Shown in pieces: positions 21,631-30,411 of a stretch of 47,805 bases of DNA. The stretch comes from Patescibacteria group bacterium UBA6164 (GTDB lineage: Bacteria > Patescibacteriota > Gracilibacteria > BD1-5 > UBA6164). Made by a program: the position numbers and the translations under genes. The notes under the pieces were generated by a model, which worked only from the letters and a program-made list of their open reading frames with translations, was not told the DNA's origin and ran no database searches. Location: NCBI GenBank assembly GCA_002422305.1, contig DIUG01000019.1, positions 26,739 to 74,543 on the forward strand. Direction: 5' to 3'. How positions within the stretch are numbered: the first letter of the stretch is position 1; the number at the start of each line of letters is the position of its first letter.

Positions 21631-22911
21631 ATGTCAGATAAAAATAAAATAGTTTTATTTAAAACTTGAACCTCAAAACAGATAGATGATAAATCAGATG
21701 ATTTATTTAGTAGTAATGATTGAGTAATAGAACCTGAAGTTTGATTTGAAGAGTTACTCTATGCTTATGATAATTGTTCTATTATTTCCTGAATCGTAAA
21801 AAAGATAGCATCAAAAGTAGATGCTGGATTTATAAAAACAGATAATGAAGAGTTAGATAATATGCTTAAAAACCTTGATATAGATATTATAGCTCAAAAT
21901 TTATTAACTTTTTGAAATTCTTTCTCTGAAAGACTTAAAAATTGAAAAACTGAGAATCTATTGGAGTTTGAAGTTATACTAACTCCTAGCATCAGAAAAG
22001 CATCAAAAAACACCAAAGATATTACTTACTACCAAAGAAGTAAAAAGTGAATCAAGAAAGTTCCATTTTCAAGTAATGAAATATTATTTTTTAAGAGATG
22101 ATCACTTTGAGATAAACATTATTGAGATAGTTTATTCCATTCTTGTATTGATGAAGTAGTACTACTTGCTTTTATTACAAAATATTACAAAAACTTTTTT
22201 GCTGGAGGTAATATAGAGCCAAATATATTGTATGATGAGCTTTGAAATCTAACAGATGAGCAAATAGAAAAAATAGAAGAGATGATAAAAACAAAAATAT
22301 CGTGAATAGATAATTCTCATAATACTCTTTTTCTTACTTGAAAAATATGAAAAATAGATTTATCAACAAGGATAGATCCTGATAAATTTATAGCACTAAA
22401 AAGAGAATTAAAAGAAGATATATCAATATCAACAAATATTCCGTTTGATTTATTATCTTCTAAAAATTCAAATAGAGCTAACTCTGAAGTTGCACTAGAA
22501 ACTCTTTATGCTGATATAATACTTCCACTTCAATCAAAGATCCTAAGACAATTTAAAACTCAAATTTTATCTTGGAAAAGAAATGATGAAAAAGATTTAT
22601 TTTTATCAAAAATATCTGAAGAAGAAATAAATGAAATTGAATTCAATAAAATTGATTTAAAAAATTTAGTTGATGAAATGAGAATTGCTGTCTGATACAA
22701 AAAAGCTTGAATCACTACTGCTAATGAAGAAAGAGTTAAACTATGATTTGAAGAAATTATTTGATGAGATGAACTTCAAACATCATGATGAAATGAATTT
22801 AGTAATAAAGAAGATTCAGAACTTGCTGATATCGAAAAAGAACTAGAAGAAACCTACACAAGTAAGTGGTGAAATTTTTTATCAAAAATATGATTATGAA
22901 AAAACAACTAA
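21631..22911 (+). CDS. Portal protein
   Basis: 426 aa. The block LLYAYDNCSIISGIVKKIASKV, LLTFGNSFSERLKN, LTPSIRKASKNT, FKRGSLGDKHYGDSLFHSC and TNIPFDLLS follows the order of HK97/PBSX-type portal proteins, which form the dodecameric ring for DNA entry and the head-tail joint. The position right after terL and before a MuF-type protein supports this. It carries many TGA glycines. The C-terminus overlaps the next gene by 22 bp. It is preceded by intergenic element copy 1. Confidence 0.85.
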
Positions 22912-23663
22912 AACTAATAAAAAAAATCGTTGATGATTTTGAAAAAGTAAAATCAAAAGAATTTATGAAACGATTCTATGATTTTATAAAAACTTTTAAT
23001 AAATACTTTGATGATGAAGCTAAAAAATACATAAATGATTTAAAAGATAACAAAAATATTATAAAATCTAATAATTCAAAGATTACTGAAAAACTTATAG
23101 AAAAACTCTCAGCTATAGTTTTACTTTGACAACTAGAGCAGGAATCAAAATCAAGAAAAGAACTAGAAAGCATTTGAGTAACTCTAGATATTTGAATAAG
23201 CAACGAGTATCAATTAGAATATGCAAAAACGAGAGCTTGAGAGCTTATAAGTGAAGTAGATGAAACTACACAAAAAGAAATCTCAAAAATTATTCAGTAT
23301 TGAATCTCAAAATGAAATACTTTGCAAGAAATTGCTAAAAAAATTGATGAAAAGTTCTTAAAATATTCAACTTATAGATCAAGTTTAATAGCAGTAATGG
23401 AAGTCTGAAATGCATATGAATACTGATCAAGAAAACAACATGACAGATATACTGAACATTTTTGAGTAACTTGATACAAAAGAAGTATTACTCAGTGAGA
23501 TAGTAATGCTAGAGAAACTCATATAATCAACGAAGAAGCTTGATGGATTCCAAAAGATGAATTATTTCCAGGAACTCAAACAGACCATGCCCCACATTGA
23601 TTTAATTGTAGGTGCTATACTGATTATAGTATTGTGAATCCTGAGAGTTTGGAATTAGAATAG
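22890..23663 (+). CDS. Minor head protein, MuF/SPP1 gp7-like
   Basis: 257 aa. After a long helical N-terminus, the C-terminal domain reads FLKYSTYRSSLIAVMEVGNAYEYG, GYKRSITQGDSNARETHIINEEAG and FPGTQTDHAPHGFNCRCYT. The ending HAPHGFNCRCY is the Mu gpF/SPP1 gp7 signature (H-P-x-C-x-C). Such proteins lie inside the head and may be ejected or help morphogenesis. Two in-frame ATGs (22890, 22896) are possible; the first is used. Confidence 0.87.
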
Positions 23664-23712
23664 ATTTTTTTAAATATTTAGTTATTATTAATTTAATATA
23701 ATTTTAACAAAT

Positions 23713-24222
23713 ATGAAAATGAGTTTTTTAGAAAAAATATGAATATTATTCTCAGCAAATGTTTATATTGAATGAATAATTAAAGATCTTATAGTTTTTA
23801 AGAAAAATAGTGACCTTATTGAAGAAATTAATATATGAATAATTTCTGATAAACTAAATAATGAAAGAAAAATAATTTTTAAGAAAAGTTTTAATCAGGC
23901 AATTATTGATGAATTTTCTACTCTTTATAATTTAAGTGAAGAAGATAAAAAATTATATACTGTAATTTTATTATTAAGAGATATATTATGACATTCTAGA
24001 ATTTCTATTGAAGAGCAAAAAATTTGGTATACCCCATCAACTGAGAATAAAATGAATAAAATTAAAAGTTTTTTTTGAATTGAATCAGAATGAGATATTC
24101 TAACTATTGATAATACTTTACTTAATTTTGAAGCAAGAATTGAAATGATTGAAAAAATTGATAAAGAAATACTTCCAATATATGCAAAAAGTATTTGATT
24201 AGATTATTGAAGATTAAGATAA
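23713..24222 (+). CDS. Unknown phage protein with an Rx4H (HEPN-like) motif
   Basis: 169 aa, no family recognised. It interrupts the usual portal - MuF - protease order, which suggests an accessory (moron) gene. It is predicted mostly helical after a hydrophobic N-terminus. The segment VILLLRDILGHSRIS carries R-D-x3-H, the spacing and polar second residue of HEPN RNase active sites (R-phi-x3-H). With only one motif as evidence, HEPN is a hypothesis. A short 49-bp gap without an element lies before it, and element copy 2 begins in its stop codon. Confidence 0.55.
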
Positions 24223-24275
24223 AAGACCTTTCAGGGAATACAAACACTACTAAAATAAAAGTAGTGTTTTTTATT
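24220..24275 (+). repeat. Conserved intergenic element, copy 2 (variant)
   Basis: TAAAAGACCTTTCAGGGAAT, where TAA is the stop of the preceding gene; then the stem AAACACTAC (24242-24250)/GTAGTGTTT (24261-24269) and T-run. The box varies (TTCAGGGA for TGAGGGGA). ATG of the protease is 71 nt after the element start. Confidence 0.8.
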
Positions 24276-24290
24276 TCCTAAAAATCTGCA

Positions 24291-24659
24291 ATGATAAAAC
24301 TTTTAAAAACAGATGATAATCATAAAACTGTGAGTTTTTGTGTTTTAACTCCTGATATTGAGGATAGAAACTGAGATGTAATAACTACTGATGAAATAAT
24401 AAAAACAGCTCACGATTTTTGAGCTAATATGCAAAATAAATTCTTAAACATAGATCATGAAGATAGTACTCATATAGAAAAAACAAAATATCATTTTGTA
24501 GAAAATTTTATAGCTCCAAATGACATAATAGTTTGAGATACTATCGTTAAAAAATGAAGTTGGTATGTATGAATCAAATTCCTTGATGAATCACTTTATA
24601 AAAGTGTAAAAGCTTGAGAGTTTGTCTGAGTATCGATGGAATGATATTTTATAGTTTAA
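24291..24659 (+). CDS. XkdF-like prohead protease
   Basis: 122 aa. VSFCVLTPDIEDRNGDVIT, FLNIDHEDSTHIEKTK and SVKAGEFVGVSMEG match phage XkdF-type serine proteases/maturation proteins, located before scaffold and capsid genes. The usual continuation, an ISLV...PAN segment, is found in the separate next gene, so the protease may be split here. Confidence 0.75.
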
Positions 24660-24669
24660 TTAAATAAAA

Positions 24670-24852
24670 ATGCCTAGAGATATAAAAAATGTGTTTGTAG
24701 ATTGAATAAGTCTAGTAAGTAAAAACAATACCCCTGCTGTAGAACAAGCTGAGAATAAGTTTGCATTATTCAAAACAGTAAAAAAGGATTTGAAAAAAGA
24801 AAAACTTGAAAAAATACTCAAGAATTTGAAATGACCTTGAGGGGAAAGATAA
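24670..24852 (+). CDS. Small protein resembling the XkdF C-terminal segment
   Basis: 60 aa. It contains VDGISLVSKNNTPAVEQAENKF, which resembles the conserved SLVxxPAN...F part of phage maturation proteases, in a frame of its own 10 bp after the protease stop. A long basic helix follows. The last residues KGPGGER are translated from intergenic element copy 3, which is thus coding here. It could be a split protease subunit. Confidence 0.55.
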
Positions 24853-24880
24853 ACAAAATAGTCTATAAATGTTTTAATTT
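24829..24880 (+). repeat. Conserved intergenic element, copy 3 (overlaps a gene end)
   Basis: GAAATGACCTTGAGGGGAAAG in frame with the 60-aa gene, then a weak stem AAACA (24851-24855)/TGTTT (24870-24874) and a T-rich tract. The scaffold ATG is 68 nt after the element start. Confidence 0.8.
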
Positions 24881-24896
24881 TTAATCTTTTATATTT

Positions 24897-25307
24897 ATGA
24901 AAGAACTACTTGAAAAATTTTTTTGAGTTTTCACTGATTGAATATCTTTACTAAAAGAAGATAAATCAGATGAAGCTATAAAAAAATTTGAAGAAGCATC
25001 AGAAATGAAAGCTTCAATTACAAAAGAAGCTTCAAAAGAAAGCTTATCTGAAGAAGATATTAATAAATATTTTGAATCAGATGGTGGAAAAGAAGCTGTA
25101 AAAAAATATGTAGATATGTATTTATCATCAAATGATGTATCTTCATTTATGGATCAGATAAAACAAATTACCTGAGATATAGAAAAAATAAAAAAAGATA
25201 AAGAAAGTGATGACAAAACTGTATCTGAAGCTCTTGATTCTACAATTGATAGAGTTGAAAGTATAGAAAAAGTTTTAACAGATCAAAGGATCTCAAAAAT
25301 AGATTAA
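24897..25307 (+). CDS. Probable scaffold protein
   Basis: 136 aa, highly charged and helical (Lys, Glu, Asp, Ser) with predicted coiled coil at both ends and almost no aromatic residues, lying directly before the major capsid gene. This composition and place are those of capsid scaffolds. No sequence family was recognised. MKELLEKFFGVFTDGISLL is the only hydrophobic part. Confidence 0.6.
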
Positions 25308-25330
25308 TTTAATTTTTAATATTATAAAAA

Positions 25331-26545
25331 ATGCCTATACAACTTAAAAAAAGAACTCACAAAACTGAAGATCTAAAAAAGGCTTTTACTCTAGATTGAA
25401 ACTGAGTTCCTGTAAATTTTCATTGGAAAAATGATGAAGCAAAAGAATTTATTGATTTTGTAAAAGATGAATCAGAATGACTTTTAAAGAAATTTAGAGT
25501 TATTACGATGACATGACCTACAAAAGAAATTGCAAAACTTATTGCTGATGGAAAATTCCTGATGCCTTGAGGTGCTTGAAAAAGAACTTATGGTCAAACA
25601 GGTAAACCATGATACAAAGTCAAAACCGATTCAATATTCCTAAGCTCTAAAAAAGTTGAATGATTCTTTTATTTATCTGATGATGAAATAGATGATAACA
25701 TTGAGTGAAAAAGTTTTGAAGAACATTTGAAAAGAATTATTGCAAAAAAGATAGCAAATGAACTAGTAGAAACTGCTATTTATGGTAGAAAAGTAGAAGA
25801 TCCATCGGCTGAAAATTGAATATTAAATGTTTTTGATGGTATAAAATACCAAATTGAGAAATATGGTAATGTACTTGATGCTTCAGATTCTTTAATATTT
25901 CCAAATAGAGATATTACAAGAAAAAAATATGTTCAAGCTAAAAAATCTTTAGCTAACAAATATAAAACAGATTTTGAGTTCTTCCATGATCCTGACACTC
26001 AAATTGACTTAGATGAATTATATAATGATCCAAACGGTAATAGATGAGATTGAGAAACTAAGAAAAATAGAATTGCAGGAACAAATATCAATGAAGTGTC
26101 ACTGATGATGAACGAAAATCCTGTAAAAGTTGTTTGAGTTACTGCTTCAATTACTTCTCCAGCTGATGCATGAACGAATTGAATATTTATAGATACAGAT
26201 TTAAGATCAAATATTTCTCCTGGAGATACAATTGCTGTTGATTATGGTAATTCTAAAGAATTACTTTACACAATTGCTTCTATAGATGCAAGTTCAATTT
26301 CAACTACAACACCACTTTTATATGATTTAGAAGTTTGAGTAAAAATTGATAAAGTAACTCTAGACGGTGCAGATATTATAGGAACGAATCCTAAAAATAT
26401 AATCATCTGAATTCAAACTGATTTAAAATTAGAACCTGAAAGAGTTGCTCCTGATGGATATAACTTCTGGTATAAAATGAAGTTGGATATCTTGATTGAA
26501 AATCCTGAAGCTACAGTGCTTGTAAAAAACAATAAAACTACTTAA
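25331..26545 (+). CDS. Major capsid protein (HK97-fold, inferred)
   Basis: 404 aa. Placed after protease and scaffold, before head-tail connectors, and of the right length. Features include the N-arm, GKFLMPGGAGKRTYGQTGKPG, KVKTDSIFLSSKKVEGFFYLSDDEIDDN, the helix FEEHLKRIIAKKIANELVETAIYG (spine-helix type) and a C-terminal segment with inserted beta-rich domain ITSPADAGTNGIFIDTDLRS. The pattern 'LSDDEIDDNIEGKSFEE..I..kiane...a.yG' recalls P2/HK97-type capsids. The assignment rests mainly on context. Confidence 0.75.
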
Positions 26546-26564
26546 TTTTTAATATAAATTTAAT

Positions 26565-26978
26565 ATGGTTAGAGTTATAAACAATAGAAATAGAATTTAC
26601 AACTGAGCTAAAAAGTGACAAATTCTAGAAGTTGATGAATCAAAACTAGACGATTATATAAGAGCTTGATTCTCGGTTGTAAAAGAAAAAATTGAAAAGA
26701 AAAATATAGTTTTAGAATCACAAAATCTCAAAACTGCAAAAGAGTGTAAAGATATACTAGACCATGCAGGAATAGAGTATGATAAAAAACTAAAAGTTGC
26801 TGAATTGAATAAGCTTGTCGATAGTTTGGAATCAAAAAAGACAATTGATGATGAAACTAAAGATAATATAAATTACTGAGAACTTTTAGTTGATGAATGA
26901 ATTATTGAGGAATCAGAACTTGAATGAAAATCTGAAAAAGAACTAAAACAACTAGCTATCGATAATTGATTAATATAA
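26565..26978 (+). CDS. Small head protein with HeH/LEM-like segments
   Basis: 137 aa. Two helix-extended-helix-like stretches: LKTAKECKDILDHAGIEYD with LKVAELNKLVDSL, and EKELKQLAIDNGLI at the C-terminus. They are similar to the SAP/HeH motifs often found in the protein after the capsid gene. Likely a head-tail connector or capsid accessory protein. The N-terminus MVRVINNRNRIYNGAK resembles short beta-rich phage adaptor proteins. Confidence 0.6.
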
Positions 26979-26982
26979 AATT

Positions 26983-27576
26983 ATGAATTATACCACTCTT
27001 GGTAGCTTAAAAGATAAGCTTTGAATTACAGATACAAGTAGTGATTCAAAGCTTCTTTTAATTATTGAAGAAGCTACAAAACTAATAGATAGAAAAATTG
27101 GATATAACCTAGAGAAAAAAGATATTTTACAAAGAATAGATGGAACATGAACTAACAAATTATTTTTAGAGCATAAAGCAAATGAAATCATCTATATTAA
27201 AAACAAAAATAACAATTATTTTTATACTTTAGATTACATAGATAATTATATAGTCTATCTTGAAGAAAAAGCTCAAAAATGAAGTAAAAATATAGAAATA
27301 AGCTATAGTATTTGATTTGATACAGTACCTGCAGATATAGAAAGTATTTGTATGGAATTAGCCGTATCTTTGAGTCTTGATTTATGAATTAAATGAGCTA
27401 ATAGTGAGAAATTTGAGAATAAAAATATAAAGAATCAGAAGCTTTGAAGCCTTTCTGTAACATACTTCTCAAATGATGAAAAAGATTCTTACATTAAAGA
27501 TAGATTTAACATAGCTATTAAAGAAAATTTTGATATGATAATCTCAAAGTATAAGTCTTTTAAATGAATAATCTAA
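26983..27576 (+). CDS. Head-tail connector (gp6/gp15-like)
   Basis: 197 aa. It starts MNYTTLGSLKDKLGITDTSSDSKLLLIIEEATKLIDRKIGYNL (read in parts), the hallmark of the phage gp6-like connector: a short helix, TDTSSD, then a helix with ID. The following IEISYSIGFDTVPADIESICMELAV matches the family block G(Y/F)xxxPxDI. It forms the ring below the portal. Confidence 0.8.
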
Positions 27577-27582
27577 AAACTT

Positions 27583-27933
27583 ATGGCTTTTATAGACAAT
27601 TTTAGCTTTGCCTTTCAATATATAATTCTTGAGAGCTATGTTAAAAATGCAAACAAATACTGAGAAGATGTGAAGTCATCATCATCTCAAGTAAGTTTTA
27701 AATGAATAATTTTAGAAAAATGACTTAATATTTGAGATAATTTTTTAGATTCTGCAAAACTTCTAGGTTTTACATCAAAAGATTATGAGCTTTATAGTAG
27801 TAGAGATTTACTTCCTAAAAAATGAGATAAAATCATTTTAGATGATAATGTCTTTGATGTTGTATTCTCGAGTAAAGTTTACATGAATAAAGAACATGAT
27901 CATAATAAAAGCATTTTAAGATTTATAAACTAG
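27583..27933 (+). CDS. Probable head-closure protein
   Basis: 116 aa with a beta-rich composition (YELYSSRDLLPKKGDKIILDD, then FDVVFSSKVYMNKEHDHNKS). It follows the connector and precedes the HK97 gp10-like gene, the place of stopper proteins (SPP1 gp16 type). No motif is diagnostic, so the call is by position. Confidence 0.5.
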
Positions 27934-27936
27934 AAT

Positions 27937-28392
27937 ATGGCTGAATTTAGTTTGGATACTTTAGCAATAGAAAAAAGTATTGATGAAACTTTAACCATTG
28001 CATCAAATATTTTAGTAGTTAAAGTAAGAGAAAATACACCGAGAGATAAAAAGAGATTACCAAAAAATACTATTGATAGAAAAGATGGTAAGAAACCTTT
28101 TAGAAGTTCTCATTTTAAACCAGTTCAGATAAACTGACATTGGTATGAGTGAGTTACTTGAAACCTAAAAAGAAGTATATGAATGGAGAAAGTTTGATCC
28201 TGAAATTATGCTGTCTGAATAATTAAATGAGTTACTGAAGAATATTGAAAACATTTAGAATTTTGAACTGATACAATGGAAGAAAGAAGTTTTTTAAGAA
28301 AATGACTTGTTGATAATGAAAAAGAATTAATATCAGTAATGAAAAATAATTTTAAGATTTTATTAAATAAGAATTCTCATGATAAAACATAG
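27937..28392 (+). CDS. HK97 gp10-like tail completion protein
   Basis: 151 aa. The block NILVVKVRENTPRDKKRLPKN, NGHWYEGVTGNLKRSIG and EYGKHLEFGTDTMEERSFLRKG is typical of HK97 gp10 family proteins (T-P-x-D-T/K-G-x-L, then Y-A/G-x-x-x-E-F-G-T and R-P/S-F-L). They sit at the head-tail joint. It overlaps the next gene by 14 bp. Confidence 0.85.
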
Positions 28393-28789
28393 TGAACTTT
28401 GATTCATAGATATAAGAGCATATATTTATGATAAAATGAAAAACTACATAAATTTAACTCAGAAAATCTGATGAGTAGAAAATATAAAATGTAGAGATAT
28501 AGAATCAATAAAATGAGTAGATAAACCTTTTATAAGTTATAGTGAAATTTGATGAAATACGAATAATCTCTGAATTAGAAAAGCAGTTTATCAAATAGAT
28601 ATTTGGGCTACAAATATGGAAGAAATGGAAGAAATAAAAGATTTAATAATTTGATTATTTAATAGATCCTTTGAAGATGGTGTGAAATGTAAGCTCATGA
28701 GTTTTTGACCTGATTTATGAAATCCTGAAAAAAATTATGTACATAAACCTTTAACTTTTAGTTTTGTATTTAAAGATCAAAAGTTTTAA
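28379..28789 (+). CDS. Tail completion/terminator-like protein
   Basis: 136 aa, following the gp10-like gene. DIRAYIYDKMKNYINL, KPFISYSEIGGNT, AVYQIDIWATNMEEMEEIKDLI and the C-terminal KPLTFSFVFKD are the pattern of DUF3168-type tail terminator proteins. They cap the tail at the head side. Element copy 4 follows its stop. Confidence 0.65.
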
Positions 28790-28793
28790 ATAG

Positions 28794-28850
28794 TGAAATG
28801 ACCTTGAGGGGAAAAATAATACTTGTAATCTATGCAAGTATTATTTTTTT
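28794..28850 (+). repeat. Conserved intergenic element, copy 4 (before tail tube protein)
   Basis: GAAATGACCTTGAGGGGAAA, then the 11-bp perfect stem AATAATACTTG (28815-28825)/CAAGTATTATT (28835-28845) and TTTTT. The next ATG is 69 nt after the element start. Confidence 0.85.
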
Positions 28851-28862
28851 AATTATTTTTCT

Positions 28863-29627
28863 ATGCAAACTCCTGTTCAAAAATCTGAATCTATAAGAAT
28901 GTGAAATGGTGTTTTAAAAATTGATGGTATAAATATTTGAGCATTAAAATGAGCCTGACTTGAAGTATCATTTTTATTAGCTCAATTAAAATTTGCAAAT
29001 ACCAAACTTCCACCAAGAAAAAAACTAGATCAGGTAAAATTTAATGCCGAAATTGTTGAATTGTATTTAGATAATTTAGCTAAAATTGATTGAATCTGAA
29101 CTCTTTCAAATACTCCTGGAACTTCTCAAACGGTAACAAATGAAAATTACCAGGAAGTAGGATCTGCTTATAATCCTATAAAAATAAAGAATAAAAATGG
29201 AGATAATTCTCTAATTGTTCTAACAACTGTAAAAGCATGATGAACTACAGTTGCATCGAGTTCTTACTCAACTTATGTTTGAGATGGAATAAATTGAGAA
29301 TTTTGATTTACATATTTAATTTTTAAATCAGCTCAAACTTGAGTAATTGAAATTACATATAATTATATTCCAACAACTAAAAAAACTTTAACTTATGAAG
29401 AAATTTTGAAAGCACTTAATTTGTATGAAGTGACATTTGAAAATACTGATGAAAATGGAAAGAAATTTTGAATAAAAATTTATAAATGATATTCAACGAG
29501 TAATCTAGCTTTTGACTTTCCTGAAGATGATGACTTAGAATCAGTTTCAAGTATTCCTGTAGAGTTTATTTGATATCCTGATCAGTATAATAAAGTTTTT
29601 GAAATATTTGATGAACAAGCTATATAA
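28863..29627 (+). CDS. Probable major tail (tube) protein
   Basis: 254 aa. The beta-rich sequence, the place between the tail terminator and chaperone-like genes, and the preceding element fit a tail tube protein. MGNGVLKIDGINIGALKGAGLEVSF is the typical start of such proteins (a G-x-x-L-x-I-N-x-x-x-I-G pattern). A central domain with SNTPGTSQTVTNENYQEVGSAY is an Ig-like or linker insertion. The stop codon overlaps the next start. Confidence 0.75.
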
Positions 29628-29890
29628 TGGAAACCATAAACTTAGATATTTATAAAAAAGAAAGTGTAGATATTTTTACACTTGGATGATTAGAATATAG
29701 TTATTCTCTCAAAAAAGAAGATAAAATTTTATTTTATGAAACCATAAAAAACATAAAAGAAAAACAAAATATCATAGAAATTTTAAAATGATTATTTAAA
29801 AAAATTTTATCAAAGCAAAATGAAATCGTTGTAATAATAAAAGAAGATATTTATTCATTGCTACACTATTTTACTTTTAAATTTACTTAG
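29627..29890 (+). CDS. Small tail protein, possible assembly chaperone
   Basis: 87 aa. Start and stop overlap the tail tube gene (TAATG). It is helical and rich in Lys/Glu/Ile with KEDKILFYETIKNIKEKQNI. It lies between the tube protein and tape measure, the usual chaperone region. No frameshift signal was seen linking it to the next gene, which begins after element copy 5. Role by context only. Confidence 0.5.
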
Positions 29891-29951
29891 TATAAAAGAC
29901 CTTGAGGGGAAGCAAAAAAGATTTAGTCTATTTGAGATTAAATCTTTTTTA
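29891..29951 (+). repeat. Conserved intergenic element, copy 5
   Basis: TATAAAAGACCTTGAGGGGA, then the 12-bp perfect stem AAAAAAGATTTA (29914-29925)/TAAATCTTTTTT (29939-29950). The next ATG is 66 nt after the element start. The loop contains AGTCTATTTG. Confidence 0.85.
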
Positions 29952-29957
29952 TTGCTT

Positions 29958-30410
29958 ATGAGAAGAAAAATAAAAGTAAAAGTATGAAACAAAACATACA
30001 AAATCTGAGAATTAACTCTTGGATGATATTATCTTGCTTTAACTGATATAGAACAGTTTATAGAAGATATTTTTTTAGAGTTCAACAAAGATATTCCAAA
30101 TCTTGATGAAGATCAAACAAGAGTAATTATAGAAAAGTTATTTAACATAGAAGATTTAGAAATTAAAACACTTTTTGAAAAGAAAAAAGATAATACTGAA
30201 ATTTTAAAAGACTTTCATATTAAAGTGTGATTTTTCATGAAGTTTTTTTGAAATAGTTATCTAGAAACGATGGAAACTCCTCTAGAAATTTTTAATAATT
30301 TACTTGAAGATATAAAAATTATAGCATGAGAGGAAAAATATGATCCAAAAAGAAATGAAAGCAAAGTAGAAAAAAGAAAGTTAAAAAATTTACTCAGTAA
30401 TTTAAAATAA
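29958..30410 (+). CDS. Tail assembly protein before tape measure
   Basis: 150 aa. VKVGNKTYKIGELTLGGYYLALTDIEQF opens a helical acidic protein like the gpG-type tail assembly chaperones encoded directly upstream of tape measure genes. The last residues are basic. Two bases (30410/30412) separate it from the tape measure gene. Family not firmly recognised. Confidence 0.55.
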
Positions 30411-30411
30411 A

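Noticed and set aside
29627..30410. Programmed frameshift joining the two tail assembly genes, as in lambda G/GT
   Set aside because: The genes are separated by 67 bp with an in-frame TAG stop and element copy 5; no slippery heptamer was seen at the end of the first.
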